Source: an uncultured Collinsella sp.
GTDB lineage: Bacteria > Actinomycetota > Coriobacteriia > Coriobacteriales > Coriobacteriaceae
Length of the DNA stretch: 17,959 nucleotides
NCBI GenBank assembly: GCA_900554325.1
Contig: USHA01000041.1
Coordinates: 1 to 17,959 of the forward strand
Reading direction: 5' to 3'
Position 1 is the first letter of the stretch; each line of letters begins with the position of its first letter. Below are positions 6,186 to 13,091 of the stretch, piece by piece. The position numbers and the translations under genes are program-made. Under the pieces are notes generated by a model, which was given only the letters and a program-made list of their open reading frames with translations, was not told the origin of the DNA and ran no database searches.

Positions 6186-7448
6186 GTGCAAAATACGAAG
6201 CAAAAGCCGAGCACCAAGCAAAAGCTGACCATCGCCGCCATCTTTGGCGCCATGGGCCCCGGTCTTTTGGCGGCGCTTTCGGGCAATGACGCCGGCGGCA
6301 TCGCCACGTATTCCAGCGCGGGCGCCAGCTATGGCTATAAGATGCTCTGGATGCTTCCCGTCATGACCGTGCTGCTTATCGTGACCCAGGAGACCGCGGC
6401 GCGTTGCGGATGCGTCACGGGTAAGGGCCTGGCGTCGCTCATTCGCGAGCGCTTTGGCGTGCGCAAGAGCGTGCTGGCCATGGCGGCGCTATTGATCGCC
6501 AATACGGCGGTGACCATCTCGGAGTTCGCGGGTATCGCGAGTGGCCTTGCTCTGTTTGGCGTTCCGGCGAGCATCTCGGTGCCGCTCGTGGCGCTGCTGG
6601 TGTGGATGCTTACCATGTCGGGCAGTTTCCAGCGCATCGAGAAGATTTTGCTGCTGGTAAGCTGCGTGTTCGTGACCTACATCGTCGCCGCGTTTATGGC
6701 CGGCCCCAACTGGGGCGAGGTCGCGGTCGACTTGGTCGTCCCCAATATTCAGAATGATCCCAGCTACGTGTCGCTTGTGGTCGCAACAATCGGTACCACC
6801 ATCGCACCGTGGATGATCTTCTTGGCTCAGAACAACGTGGTCGATAAGAATGCGGGCGAGGACGACATCGTGCTGCAGCGTATTGATACCGTGAGCGGCT
6901 CGATCGCTGCTGATATCATTGCGGGCTTCATTATTATCACGACCGGTACGGTGCTGTTCCCGGCGGGTATTCAGATTAGCGATGCCGCCGATGCCGCCCG
7001 CGCGCTGGAGCCCATCGCGGGCCAGTGGTCCACAGTGCTGTTTGCCTCGGGCCTGGTCGCAGCGAGTTTTTTGGCTGCCTGCGTGCTGCCGGGCGTTACG
7101 TCGAGTGCCATCTGCGAGGCTTTTGGCTGGGAGCGCGGCGCCGATCGCAGCTGGGACGAGGCTCCGGTTTACCGCGGCATCATTACGGCCATCATCGGCA
7201 TTTCTGCCGTGTTGGTGCTCATGCCTGGCGTCGATTTGTTCCAGATTATGATGACCTCGCAGGTCATCAACGGCGTGCTGCTGCCCGTAGTCCTGGTATT
7301 TCAGGTAGTTATCGCGGCGGATCGCCACATTATGGGCGCCAACCGCAACGGCCGAGTATGGAACGTGCTCACGTGGGCGACTATCGGCGTGATTACGGTG
7401 CTGACGGTCGTCATGTTTGTGCTGCAAGCGATGGGCTACAGCGCGTAG
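6186..7448 (+). CDS. Nramp-family divalent metal transporter, likely Nramp-related Mg2+ transporter (NRMT type)
   Basis: 420 residues. GTG 6186 is chosen because it lies 8 nt after the mgtE-like stop with AGGTGG just upstream; the longer frame from 6123 would overlap mgtE by 55 nt in low-quality sequence. About 11 hydrophobic helices fit the Nramp (SLC11/LeuT) fold, beginning with MGPGLLAALSGNDAGGIAT. Classical Mn2+/Fe2+ Nramps carry DPGN in helix 1 and a Met in helix 6 that selects soft metals. Here helix 1 has D35-A-G-G38 and helix 6 reads IGTTIAPWMIF with Ala207 where Met is expected. Loss of Asn and Met with retention of Asp resembles the Nramp-related magnesium transporters described from Eggerthella lenta, also a coriobacterium. 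Together with the MgtE-like partner this points to Mg2+ uptake rather than Mn2+/Fe2+. Substrate is inferred, family is firm. Confidence 0.85.
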   Translation: MQNTKQKPSTKQKLTIAAIFGAMGPGLLAALSGNDAGGIATYSSAGASYGYKMLWMLPVMTVLLIVTQETAARCGCVTGKGLASLIRERFGVRKSVLAMAALLIANTAVTISEFAGIASGLALFGVPASISVPLVALLVWMLTMSGSFQRIEKILLLVSCVFVTYIVAAFMAGPNWGEVAVDLVVPNIQNDPSYVSLVVATIGTTIAPWMIFLAQNNVVDKNAGEDDIVLQRIDTVSGSIAADIIAGFIIITTGTVLFPAGIQISDAADAARALEPIAGQWSTVLFASGLVAASFLAACVLPGVTSSAICEAFGWERGADRSWDEAPVYRGIITAIIGISAVLVLMPGVDLFQIMMTSQVINGVLLPVVLVFQVVIAADRHIMGANRNGRVWNVLTWATIGVITVLTVVMFVLQAMGYSA

Positions 7449-7466
7449 CGCCCACTTTTGCTTCCG

Positions 7467-7500
7467 AACAGGCCGCAGCGATGGGCTGCGGCCTGTTTTT
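7467..7500 (+). terminator. Strong intrinsic terminator after the mgtE-like/NRMT operon
   Basis: A 13-bp perfect stem (7467-7479 with 7485-7497, core GGCCGCAGC/GCTGCGGCC) has a 5-nt GATGG loop, and its 3' side runs into TTTTT. This is a textbook Rho-independent terminator 18 nt after the transporter stop. Confidence 0.9.
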
Positions 7501-7530
7501 CGTCTGCTATAGGGCGTTAGTTATATGGCG

Positions 7531-7760
7531 GTGGGCAAAAAATGCCAAATATGAGTACTGTTGCTAAGTGAATAGCATTTACATCCAAGAAGATAATGAA
7601 CATAACCTATAGTATGTTCATTAAAATTGGCTCCAATATGCCTTAAACCAGTCAGGTTGGCTGCTTTAGGGGGCTGTAGGGGTCGCCCGAACGTCATTTT
7701 GGGTGGTTTTGCCTGCTACTAAAATGGTAACAGTACTCATATTTGCCCTTTTTTGCCCAC
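7531..7760. mobile_element. Candidate small non-autonomous element bounded by 32-bp inverted repeats
   Basis: The left end 7531-7562 (GTGGGCAAAAAA, then CAAATATGAGTACTGTT) and the right end 7729-7760 are inverted copies matching at 30 of 32 positions; the two mismatches lie at left positions 7543 and 7545. They enclose about 166 bp of AT-richer DNA with no credible gene. A second dyad lies inside (7594-7623). The size, terminal repeats and base composition resemble a MITE. I see no clear target-site duplication, so it could instead be a dispersed intergenic palindrome or a cruciform-forming regulatory region. Confidence 0.5.
7594..7623. repeat. 11-bp perfect dyad, operator-like
   Basis: TAATGAACATA (7594-7604) is the inverted copy of TATGTTCATTA (7613-7623), with an 8-nt spacer ACCTATAG. 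It could be a transcription-factor operator or a hairpin. It lies inside the larger inverted-repeat region, and no gene starts within 2 kb on either strand. Confidence 0.5.
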
Positions 7761-7800
7761 AGCCCTTTGAGGTTGCGGCGAAAAGGGCTTGTTTTGATTG
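7761..7800 (+). terminator. Weak terminator-like hairpin
   Basis: AGCCCTTT (7761-7768) pairs with AAAGGGCT (7782-7789) around a 13-nt loop, followed by TGTTTTGATTG. It begins immediately after the right arm of the 32-bp inverted repeat. From 7801 to 7933 I see no gene or signal. Confidence 0.3.
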
Positions 7801-7933
7801 TTTGGGGCAGGCGCGAGGCACGGAAACGATGTCTGGAGGGGCGGAGCGGCTTGGAATTCATCCGTAGAGGTCTTCATTGGCTGCGCCAGGAGTGCTTCCG
7901 GGTGCTGGTGCAAAAGGAGTGTCCCTAACTGCC

Positions 7934-7971
7934 GCAGGGGGCGTCGGCCGTGGCCGACGCCCCCTGCGGGT
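7934..7971. terminator. 18-bp perfect hairpin downstream of the acyltransferase gene
   Basis: CCGCAGGGGGCGTCGGCC (7934-7951) is fully complementary to 7954-7971. The very tight loop (GT, realistically CGTG) sits on a GC-rich stem. It lies 21 nt beyond the minus-strand acyltransferase stop. Neither side has a strong U-run (minus side CAGTTAGGGAC, plus side GTGTACGCAGATTTT). It may still end transcription or protect the mRNA 3' end. Confidence 0.55.
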
Positions 7972-7992
7972 GTACGCAGATTTTGCTGCGCG

Positions 7993-10209
7993 TTACTTGT
8001 CGATGCCCAGCTTGTGCGGCTTGTAGGCGAGGGCATTGACGAGTGCGTCAGCGGCGGACTTGACGGCTGCCGGCTGCGGATCGTTGACGTGGTCTTCGGG
8101 GTGCACGGGCAGGTCTTTCTTGACCGCATCGTGGATCAGGTTGAGGTACTCGGTCACGCCGGTAGTCGACAGGTGCGTGCCGTCGCCGTCGAACAGGTCG
8201 TTGCGGTTGGCGCTGTGCCCGTACCAGTCGATAACGCGTACATTCTTGTAGCGCGTGGCGGCGTTGGCGATGGCCTGGTTCGTGGACCCGACCCACGGCT
8301 GCGGGCTACGTGTGTTTACAAACACGACGATACGCTGCTCGCCGGCGTCGGCCATAATCGCGTCAACCTGGGCGTCCGTTACCAAACCGTTGGTGCCCAG
8401 GGCAAAGACCACGATCTTGCCGGCAAGGTTCTGCTGGATATAGCCCTCAAATGTCGCGCGGCCCGCATCAAACTGGCGGCCCTTTTCGGCATCGATATGG
8501 CTGTGCGGGAACACGCCGTCAAAGGAATCAACGGCGCGCAGCGACACGGAGTCGCCGATCATCAACAGGTCGTAGGAGCCATCGGGGAAGCCGTCGTTGT
8601 CCTTGTCGGTGTCGTCGGCCGCTTGCTGGTCGGTGGGCGCGGTGTTTTCGGCTTCCTTGTTCAGAACTTCGGCGCCCTTGCCGCTCAGCGCAGACGTCTC
8701 GGGCACAAAGATCAGACCGCCCAGTGCAACGACCAACACGACAGCGCAGGCTGCGCAGACGGGGACGTGCGCGCGTGCCCAGTTGGCGGGCGTGGTGGTG
8801 CCATCGCGGAATTCGGCGACGGTGCGGCCGAAGGCACCCTTCCTAAATGGCGTTTCGATAAAGCGATAGGAACACTCGGCTACGGCGACCACCAGCAGCA
8901 CCTGCAAAATGTACTGCCACCAGGGCGTATCGTTGATGTTGGCGACCGGGTTCATGAGCAACAGCAGCGGATAGTGCCACAGGTAGATACTGTACGAGCG
9001 CTTGCCAACCCACACGAGCGGCTCGGCGGACAGCGCGCGGGCAACCATTCCCTGGGGCTGCACACAGGCCGCGATGACCATGAGCGTGAGGATGGAGCAT
9101 AACAGCGTGCCGCCGCGATACTGGAACGCGGTGTAGCCGTTGGTGAGCGCGACCATGGCGGCAAGGCCAACCAGACCCACGACGCCCAACACATCGATGG
9201 ATGCGGGCGAGGACCAAAAGCGCACGAGGGCGCTCGGCTGTGCCGGGGCGGTCTCGGCTGATTCGTCGGCCTTCTCGCCAGGCTTGCCCTCGGCATTCTT
9301 GCCGTGCTTGGCGGCGCCAGCCAGGCGATTGAGCCCCAAACGATGTGCGAGACGCACCGGCGCCAGGTCGCGATCGGGGATAAAGGCCATCCAGGCACCC
9401 AGCAGCAGCGAGAACACGCGGGTGTCGGTGCCGTAGTACACGCGGCTGGGGTCGGCGGCAGGGTTGTAAAGCACCATCATGGCGAGGGCAGATACCGCGG
9501 CAAGGCCCAGAACCACGCGGCGCGTGTGGGGCTTGCTTACATGCATGGATACCATGGCAAACAGCAGTGGCGGCCAAATCAGGTAGAACTGTTCCTCGAT
9601 GGCAAGCGACCAAAAGTGCGTGAGCGGCGAGGGGTCGCCCAGAGCATTGAAGTACGAGACGTTTTGGGCAATCTGCCACCAGTTGTTGAAGAACAGCAGC
9701 GACGGCAGGATGTCAGGGCGCATCTTGGTGAGCATCACGTGGTTAAAGATGGTACACAGCGCGCAGGTCACGAACACTACCGTTACCACGGCGGGGACCA
9801 GGCGACGGATGCGGCGAATCCAGAAGCTCTTAAGGTCGATGCGGCCGGTCTTAGCGACTTCGTTGAGCAGCAAGCGCGTGATCAGATAGCCCGAAAGCAC
9901 AAAGAAGATCGTAACGCCGAGCAGGCCGCCCTGAGCCCACGTGAGGTTGAGGTGATAGAGCACCACCGCGACGACGGCGAGCGTGCGCAGACCGTCGAGG
10001 GCGGGGATGTAGCGGGACTTGGGGCGAGAAGGCGTCTGCTCCGCGGCGGGAGTGTTGGCGCGGCCCGCGTTGTTGACAGAAGCGCGATGGGGGCTCGCGG
10101 TGCGTCGCGGTTCGTTGGCACGCCGTTCGCCCTTCACGCATTCGTGCGGCGCCGGCTCGTTGCCCGTGCGGCGTCGACCGCGCGAGCCCGATTGCGAGAG
10201 TTGTTCCAT
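7993..10209 (-). CDS. OatA-like membrane acyltransferase: AT3 domain fused to C-terminal SGNH domain
   Basis: 738 residues on the minus strand. Residues 1-64 are basic, polar and probably cytoplasmic. The acyltransferase-3 domain starts at YIPALDGLRTLAVVAVVLYH (about 67-86), with the typical His86, GVTIFFVLSGYLIT (98-111), an RRIRR cluster near 132, and THFWSLAIEEQFYLIWP (197-213). About ten membrane helices follow, interrupted by a charged Lys/Glu/Ala loop. After the last helix and an acidic linker comes an SGNH hydrolase-like domain: IGDSVSL with Ser554, ALGTNG, and the DGTH triad motif with Asp676 and His679. AT3-SGNH fusions move acetyl groups across the membrane and onto peptidoglycan (OatA) or other surface glycans. 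Which glycan is acetylated here cannot be read from sequence. It starts at ATG 10209 behind a weak GGATGATG site and is divergent from the ribokinase operon. Confidence 0.9.
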   Translation of the reverse strand: MEQLSQSGSRGRRRTGNEPAPHECVKGERRANEPRRTASPHRASVNNAGRANTPAAEQTPSRPKSRYIPALDGLRTLAVVAVVLYHLNLTWAQGGLLGVTIFFVLSGYLITRLLLNEVAKTGRIDLKSFWIRRIRRLVPAVVTVVFVTCALCTIFNHVMLTKMRPDILPSLLFFNNWWQIAQNVSYFNALGDPSPLTHFWSLAIEEQFYLIWPPLLFAMVSMHVSKPHTRRVVLGLAAVSALAMMVLYNPAADPSRVYYGTDTRVFSLLLGAWMAFIPDRDLAPVRLAHRLGLNRLAGAAKHGKNAEGKPGEKADESAETAPAQPSALVRFWSSPASIDVLGVVGLVGLAAMVALTNGYTAFQYRGGTLLCSILTLMVIAACVQPQGMVARALSAEPLVWVGKRSYSIYLWHYPLLLLMNPVANINDTPWWQYILQVLLVVAVAECSYRFIETPFRKGAFGRTVAEFRDGTTTPANWARAHVPVCAACAVVLVVALGGLIFVPETSALSGKGAEVLNKEAENTAPTDQQAADDTDKDNDGFPDGSYDLLMIGDSVSLRAVDSFDGVFPHSHIDAEKGRQFDAGRATFEGYIQQNLAGKIVVFALGTNGLVTDAQVDAIMADAGEQRIVVFVNTRSPQPWVGSTNQAIANAATRYKNVRVIDWYGHSANRNDLFDGDGTHLSTTGVTEYLNLIHDAVKKDLPVHPEDHVNDPQPAAVKSAADALVNALAYKPHKLGIDK

Positions 10210-10248
10210 AAAACATCATCCAATGACGAGAATAATCAGCACGCCTTC

Positions 10249-10254
10249 ATTGTA
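10249..10254 (-). promoter_or_regulatory. Candidate -10 box for the acyltransferase gene
   Basis: Read on the minus strand this is TACAAT, 40 nt before the start codon. No clear -35 hexamer is visible at standard spacing. Confidence 0.35.
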
Positions 10255-10302
10255 GCTGCCTGCTCCTGTGAATGCTTGCTGCTGGCGCAACCTCAAGGGT
10301 GC

Positions 10303-10332
10303 GTTCACATCAAAGTGAACTAAAGTTATAGG
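10303..10332 (+). promoter_or_regulatory. Promoter with overlapping operator-like palindrome for the ribokinase operon
   Basis: TTCACA (10304-10309) and TATAGG (10327-10332) form a -35/-10 pair with a 17-nt spacer. A perfect palindrome, GTTCAC-N6-GTGAAC (10303-10320), covers the -35 and half of the spacer, the usual position for a repressor operator. No regulator gene is adjacent, so the binding protein is unknown. Confidence 0.5.
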
Positions 10333-10396
10333 GGGTGCGAGAGTGCACGATCGACGGCTGGCGGTGGGCATAAGGCCCGCAGATGAGGAGGTTTCC

Positions 10397-11359
10397 ATGG
10401 CAGATCGCGGCATCGTTGCGGTGTTCGGCAGCATGAACATGGACCTTTCGGTGGCGTGCGAGCGCATACCGCGTGCGGGCGAGACCGTCGGCGGCAGCGG
10501 GTTTATCACCAACGCCGGCGGCAAGGGCGCCAATCAGGCCGTAGCTGCCGCGCGTATGGGCGCTTGCACGCACATGATCGGCGCGGTCGGTCGCGACGCG
10601 TTCGGCGCGTCGCTCGTGGCGGGGCTCCAAGACGCCGGCGTGGACTGTGACTTTGTAGTGCATCGCGATGACGTGGAGACGGGAACGGCGACCATCATTC
10701 GTTGCGAGGGCGACAACCGCATCGTACTGTCACCGGGCGCCAACCATGCGCTTGCGGGCGCGGACGTTGCCTGCGCGCTGAGGCGTCTGGTGGCCCATGA
10801 GCTCGACGGCGACGCCAGCGAGATTGCCCCGGCTGCCGGAAGCGTCTTTATCGCCCAGAGCGAATGTGACCTTGCAGCGACGGCCGAGGCGCTTGTTTGC
10901 GCTCGCGAGCTGGGGTTCTATACGGTCTTTAATCCGGCGCCTGCCTGCGAGCTGCCTGCGGAGGTCTGGCCTGCGGTCGACCTGGTCTGTCCCAACGAGA
11001 CCGAGTGCCAGGTTCTGACGGGCATTCTGCCCACGGATGATGTGAGTTGCGTCGCCGCGCTCAATGCGCTGCTCGACAAGGGCGCCGGCGCCGCGGTCAT
11101 CACGCTGGGCGGCGCCGGCTCGGTTGCGCTCGGCGATGGCGGTGAGCTGCTGCACATGCCGGCACTTTCGAACACGTTGGTCGATACGACGGCCGCGGGC
11201 GATACGTTTATCGGTGCGCTTGCCGCGGCTCGCCTGGAGGGCTTGCCGCTCTTTGAGTGCATGGCCGCGGGTGCTCGCGCCTCGGCGGTGACGGTGTCGC
11301 GCCTGGGCGCTCAGCAATCGATTCCCACGCGCGCCGAAGTTGAACATTGGTTTAGTTAA
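10397..11359 (+). CDS. rbsK: Ribokinase (PfkB family)
   Basis: 320 residues, a usual ribokinase length. ATG 10397 is chosen for the GAGGAGG site (10385-10391) 5 nt upstream, and the protein then starts with MADRGIVAVFGSMNMDLSV, typical of the family. The PfkB signatures are present: AGGKGANQAVAAARMG near residues 41-56, NPAP near the middle, PNETE, and the C-terminal DTTAAGDTFIGAL, whose Asp in AAGDTF is the catalytic base. The enzyme phosphorylates ribose at O5 with ATP in the cytosol. A related pentose or deoxyribose cannot be excluded. The nucleoside hydrolase gene follows after 30 nt with no terminator, so ribose released from nucleosides is the likely substrate. No ribose transporter is in the window. 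Confidence 0.88.
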   Translation: MADRGIVAVFGSMNMDLSVACERIPRAGETVGGSGFITNAGGKGANQAVAAARMGACTHMIGAVGRDAFGASLVAGLQDAGVDCDFVVHRDDVETGTATIIRCEGDNRIVLSPGANHALAGADVACALRRLVAHELDGDASEIAPAAGSVFIAQSECDLAATAEALVCARELGFYTVFNPAPACELPAEVWPAVDLVCPNETECQVLTGILPTDDVSCVAALNALLDKGAGAAVITLGGAGSVALGDGGELLHMPALSNTLVDTTAAGDTFIGALAAARLEGLPLFECMAAGARASAVTVSRLGAQQSIPTRAEVEHWFS

Positions 11360-11389
11360 ACGATAAAGACGGAGAAGCGGAGTAGAACA

Positions 11390-12364
11390 ATGGCAATCAA
11401 GAAGCTGATCCTTGATCTGGATATGGGTGTGGACGATGCGATGGCGCTGGCCTATGCCATCGCGAGCCCCGAGGTGGAGCTCGTGGGCATCACCACGTGC
11501 TTTGGCAACGTGCGCGTCGAGCAATCGGCGCACAACTGCCTGGCGGTGCTCGATCTGCTGGGTCGCCCCGAGGTGCCGGTGTACCTGGGCGCCGACCGTC
11601 CTCTGCAGGCGACTGAGCCCTATACGCCGCCGGCGTCCACCGCGCTCATTCACGGCAAGAACGGCATCGGCGGCGCGAGCGTGCCCGCGTCGCCCTACGA
11701 GCCGGTGGGGGCGACCTCGGCCGACGGCAACGCTGCGGTCGATTATCTGATCGATGCCGCGCGCACCTATGGTCCCGATCTGGTCTACGTAGCGACTGGC
11801 CCGCTCTCCAACCTGGCGCTCGCCCTGGAGCGCGATGCGGTGACGATGATGTCCATTGGCCGCGTGGTCGTGATGGGCGGCGCCCTTACCGTGCCCGGTA
11901 ACGTGAGCGCGGGCGCCGAGGCCAACATGGCGAGCGACCCCGAGGCAGCCGACGCGGTGCTGCGCTCGGGCCGTAAGCTCACCATGGTGGGTCTGGACGT
12001 GACGCATCGCGTGGTGCTCACACGCCGCGACATTGCCGGCTGGACGGGCTCGGGCACCATGGCGGGCTGCGCATTTGCGAGCATGGTCGAGCACTACATT
12101 GGCTCGTACGAGATGAACGCACCCTACCTGGGTGGTTGTGCGCTGCACGATCCGCTGGCCGTTGCCGTGGCGATCGACCCCACGCTCGTAGGTGCGCTCG
12201 GCTGCAACCTGCGTGTTGATCTGCTGGGCGAGTACCGCGGTCGCACCATCTGCGATGAGCGCCGCCTGTCCGATCCGGACAAGAGCGCGCTTGTGGCACT
12301 GACCGTGGATGCTCCGCGCTTCCTGTCCGAGTTCAAGACGCGTATGGCCCGTGTCCTTGGCTAA
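11390..12364 (+). CDS. Nucleoside hydrolase (inosine-uridine preferring type)
   Basis: 324 residues, started at ATG 11390 with GCGGAG 7 nt upstream. The N-terminus KLILDLDMGVDDAMAL carries the DxDxGxDD calcium-binding motif of inosine/uridine-preferring nucleoside N-ribohydrolases. Further family features are GITTCFGNV, VYVATGPLSNLALAL, VVMGGA, ANMASDPEAADAVL and a late HDPLAVAVAIDP containing a conserved Asp of the metal site. The enzyme cleaves the N-glycosidic bond to give free base and ribose. With the co-transcribed ribokinase this makes a two-step cytosolic path from nucleoside to ribose-5-phosphate. Base preference cannot be read from the sequence. Confidence 0.9.
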   Translation: MAIKKLILDLDMGVDDAMALAYAIASPEVELVGITTCFGNVRVEQSAHNCLAVLDLLGRPEVPVYLGADRPLQATEPYTPPASTALIHGKNGIGGASVPASPYEPVGATSADGNAAVDYLIDAARTYGPDLVYVATGPLSNLALALERDAVTMMSIGRVVVMGGALTVPGNVSAGAEANMASDPEAADAVLRSGRKLTMVGLDVTHRVVLTRRDIAGWTGSGTMAGCAFASMVEHYIGSYEMNAPYLGGCALHDPLAVAVAIDPTLVGALGCNLRVDLLGEYRGRTICDERRLSDPDKSALVALTVDAPRFLSEFKTRMARVLG

Positions 12365-12373
12365 GTTGTCTTT

Positions 12374-12403
12374 TTGGGACGGGGCTTTTTTGACTGGTAT
12401 GAT
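12374..12403 (+). promoter_or_regulatory. Candidate luxS promoter
   Basis: TTGGGA (12374-12379) and TATGAT (12398-12403) are spaced by 18 nt, and TGG directly before the -10 makes it an extended -10. Transcription would start near 12410, inside the dyad loop, so the mRNA would keep only the right arm. Confidence 0.45.
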
Positions 12404-12444
12404 TGGTGCGACCATTCGAACCAGCTAAAAGAGCCCCGTCCCAA
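12374..12444. repeat. Long imperfect dyad between nucleoside hydrolase and luxS
   Basis: The outer arms are perfect for 13 bp: TTGGGACGGGGCT (12374-12386) with AGCCCCGTCCCAA (12432-12444). Pairing continues imperfectly inward through the T-run and ACTGGT/ACCAGC. The left arm is followed by TTTTTT, and its GGGACGGGGC may also pair with GGCCCGTGTCC at the end of the hydrolase gene, which could form a terminator for that operon. The luxS promoter lies in the left arm and loop. Confidence 0.5.
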
Positions 12445-12467
12445 TTTAACTACCGAGAGGATCTGCC

Positions 12468-12956
12468 ATGGAGCGCATCGCGAGTTTTTCCGTTGACCAT
12501 CTGCTGCTTGAGCCCGGCGTGTATGTGAGCCGCATCGACCGCGATCCGGCGACCGGCGCCGCCGTCACCACCTTTGACCTGCGCCTGACCACGCCCAATA
12601 AGGAGCCGGTCATGAACACGGCCGAGTGCCACACCATCGAGCACCTGGGTGCCACGTTCCTTCGCAATCATGCCGAGTGGTCGAGCCGCATTGTCTACTT
12701 TGGTCCCATGGGCTGCCGCACGGGCTTTTACCTGGTTGTTTTTGGTGAGCTGACGAGCGAGGAGATTCTGCCGCTCGTGCGTGAGCTGTTCGAGTTTGTC
12801 GCCAGCTTTGAGGGCGATGTCCCCGGTGCTGCTCCTGAGGAGTGCGGTAACTACCTGGACCAGAACCTTCCCATGGCAAACTGGCTCGCACGCCGCTACC
12901 TTGACCGCGACTTGGCCGATATCGACGAGAAGCACCTGCACTATCAGCAGGCGTAA
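12468..12956 (+). CDS. luxS: S-ribosylhomocysteine lyase (LuxS)
   Basis: 162 residues, normal for LuxS, with GAGAGG 7 nt before ATG 12468. The zinc ligands are visible: His55 and His59 of HTIEH (with Glu58) and Cys126 in EECGNYLDQ. The catalytic Cys83 lies in GPMGCRTGFYL. The enzyme splits S-ribosylhomocysteine into homocysteine and 4,5-dihydroxy-2,3-pentanedione, the AI-2 precursor, in the activated methyl cycle. It is monocistronic here: it has its own promoter and is followed by a terminator. The preceding gene (nucleoside hydrolase) is not the Pfs/MTA nucleosidase that usually supplies its substrate, and no such gene is in the window. Confidence 0.97.
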   Translation: MERIASFSVDHLLLEPGVYVSRIDRDPATGAAVTTFDLRLTTPNKEPVMNTAECHTIEHLGATFLRNHAEWSSRIVYFGPMGCRTGFYLVVFGELTSEEILPLVRELFEFVASFEGDVPGAAPEECGNYLDQNLPMANWLARRYLDRDLADIDEKHLHYQQA

Positions 12957-12986
12957 GGCTGCTGGCAGGAATAGCGTTTGCGCCAG

Positions 12987-13018
12987 AAGCGCTCCCGCTC
13001 TTTGCGGAGCGCTTTTTT
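12987..13018 (+). terminator. Intrinsic terminator after luxS
   Basis: AAGCGCTC(C)CGC pairs with GCGGAGCGCTT (one bulged C) around a TCTTT loop and runs directly into TTTTTT. It ends 62 nt after the luxS stop. Confidence 0.85.
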
Positions 13019-13051
13019 ATACCGAGTGCTCAAAACAGAATGAGATTGTTC

Positions 13052-13057
13052 TAGAAT
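13052..13057 (+). promoter_or_regulatory. Weak candidate -10 box for the DUF4867 gene
   Basis: TAGAAT lies 34 nt before the start codon, within the palindromic TTCTAGAA. No good -35 is visible. Confidence 0.25.
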
Positions 13058-13091
13058 GTTCATACTGTCACACAAACGAACAGGAGCGAAC

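Noticed and set aside
7578..7613. Promoter from TTTACA and TATAGT inside the AT-rich element
   Set aside because: The spacer would be 24 nt, too long, and no gene follows.
7737..7930. Short minus-strand protein in the gap after the acyltransferase
   Set aside because: The only frame continues from acyltransferase complement, is Pro/Gln-rich, and has no ribosome site or recognisable domain.
7798..9102. 434-residue open frame on the plus strand
   Set aside because: It is mostly the complement of the acyltransferase SGNH domain, which has clear motifs on the other strand.
10730..12415. 561-residue open frame on the minus strand
   Set aside because: It lies opposite the ribokinase and nucleoside hydrolase genes, is rich in Arg/His/Gln with no motif, and has the composition expected from the complement of GC-rich codons.
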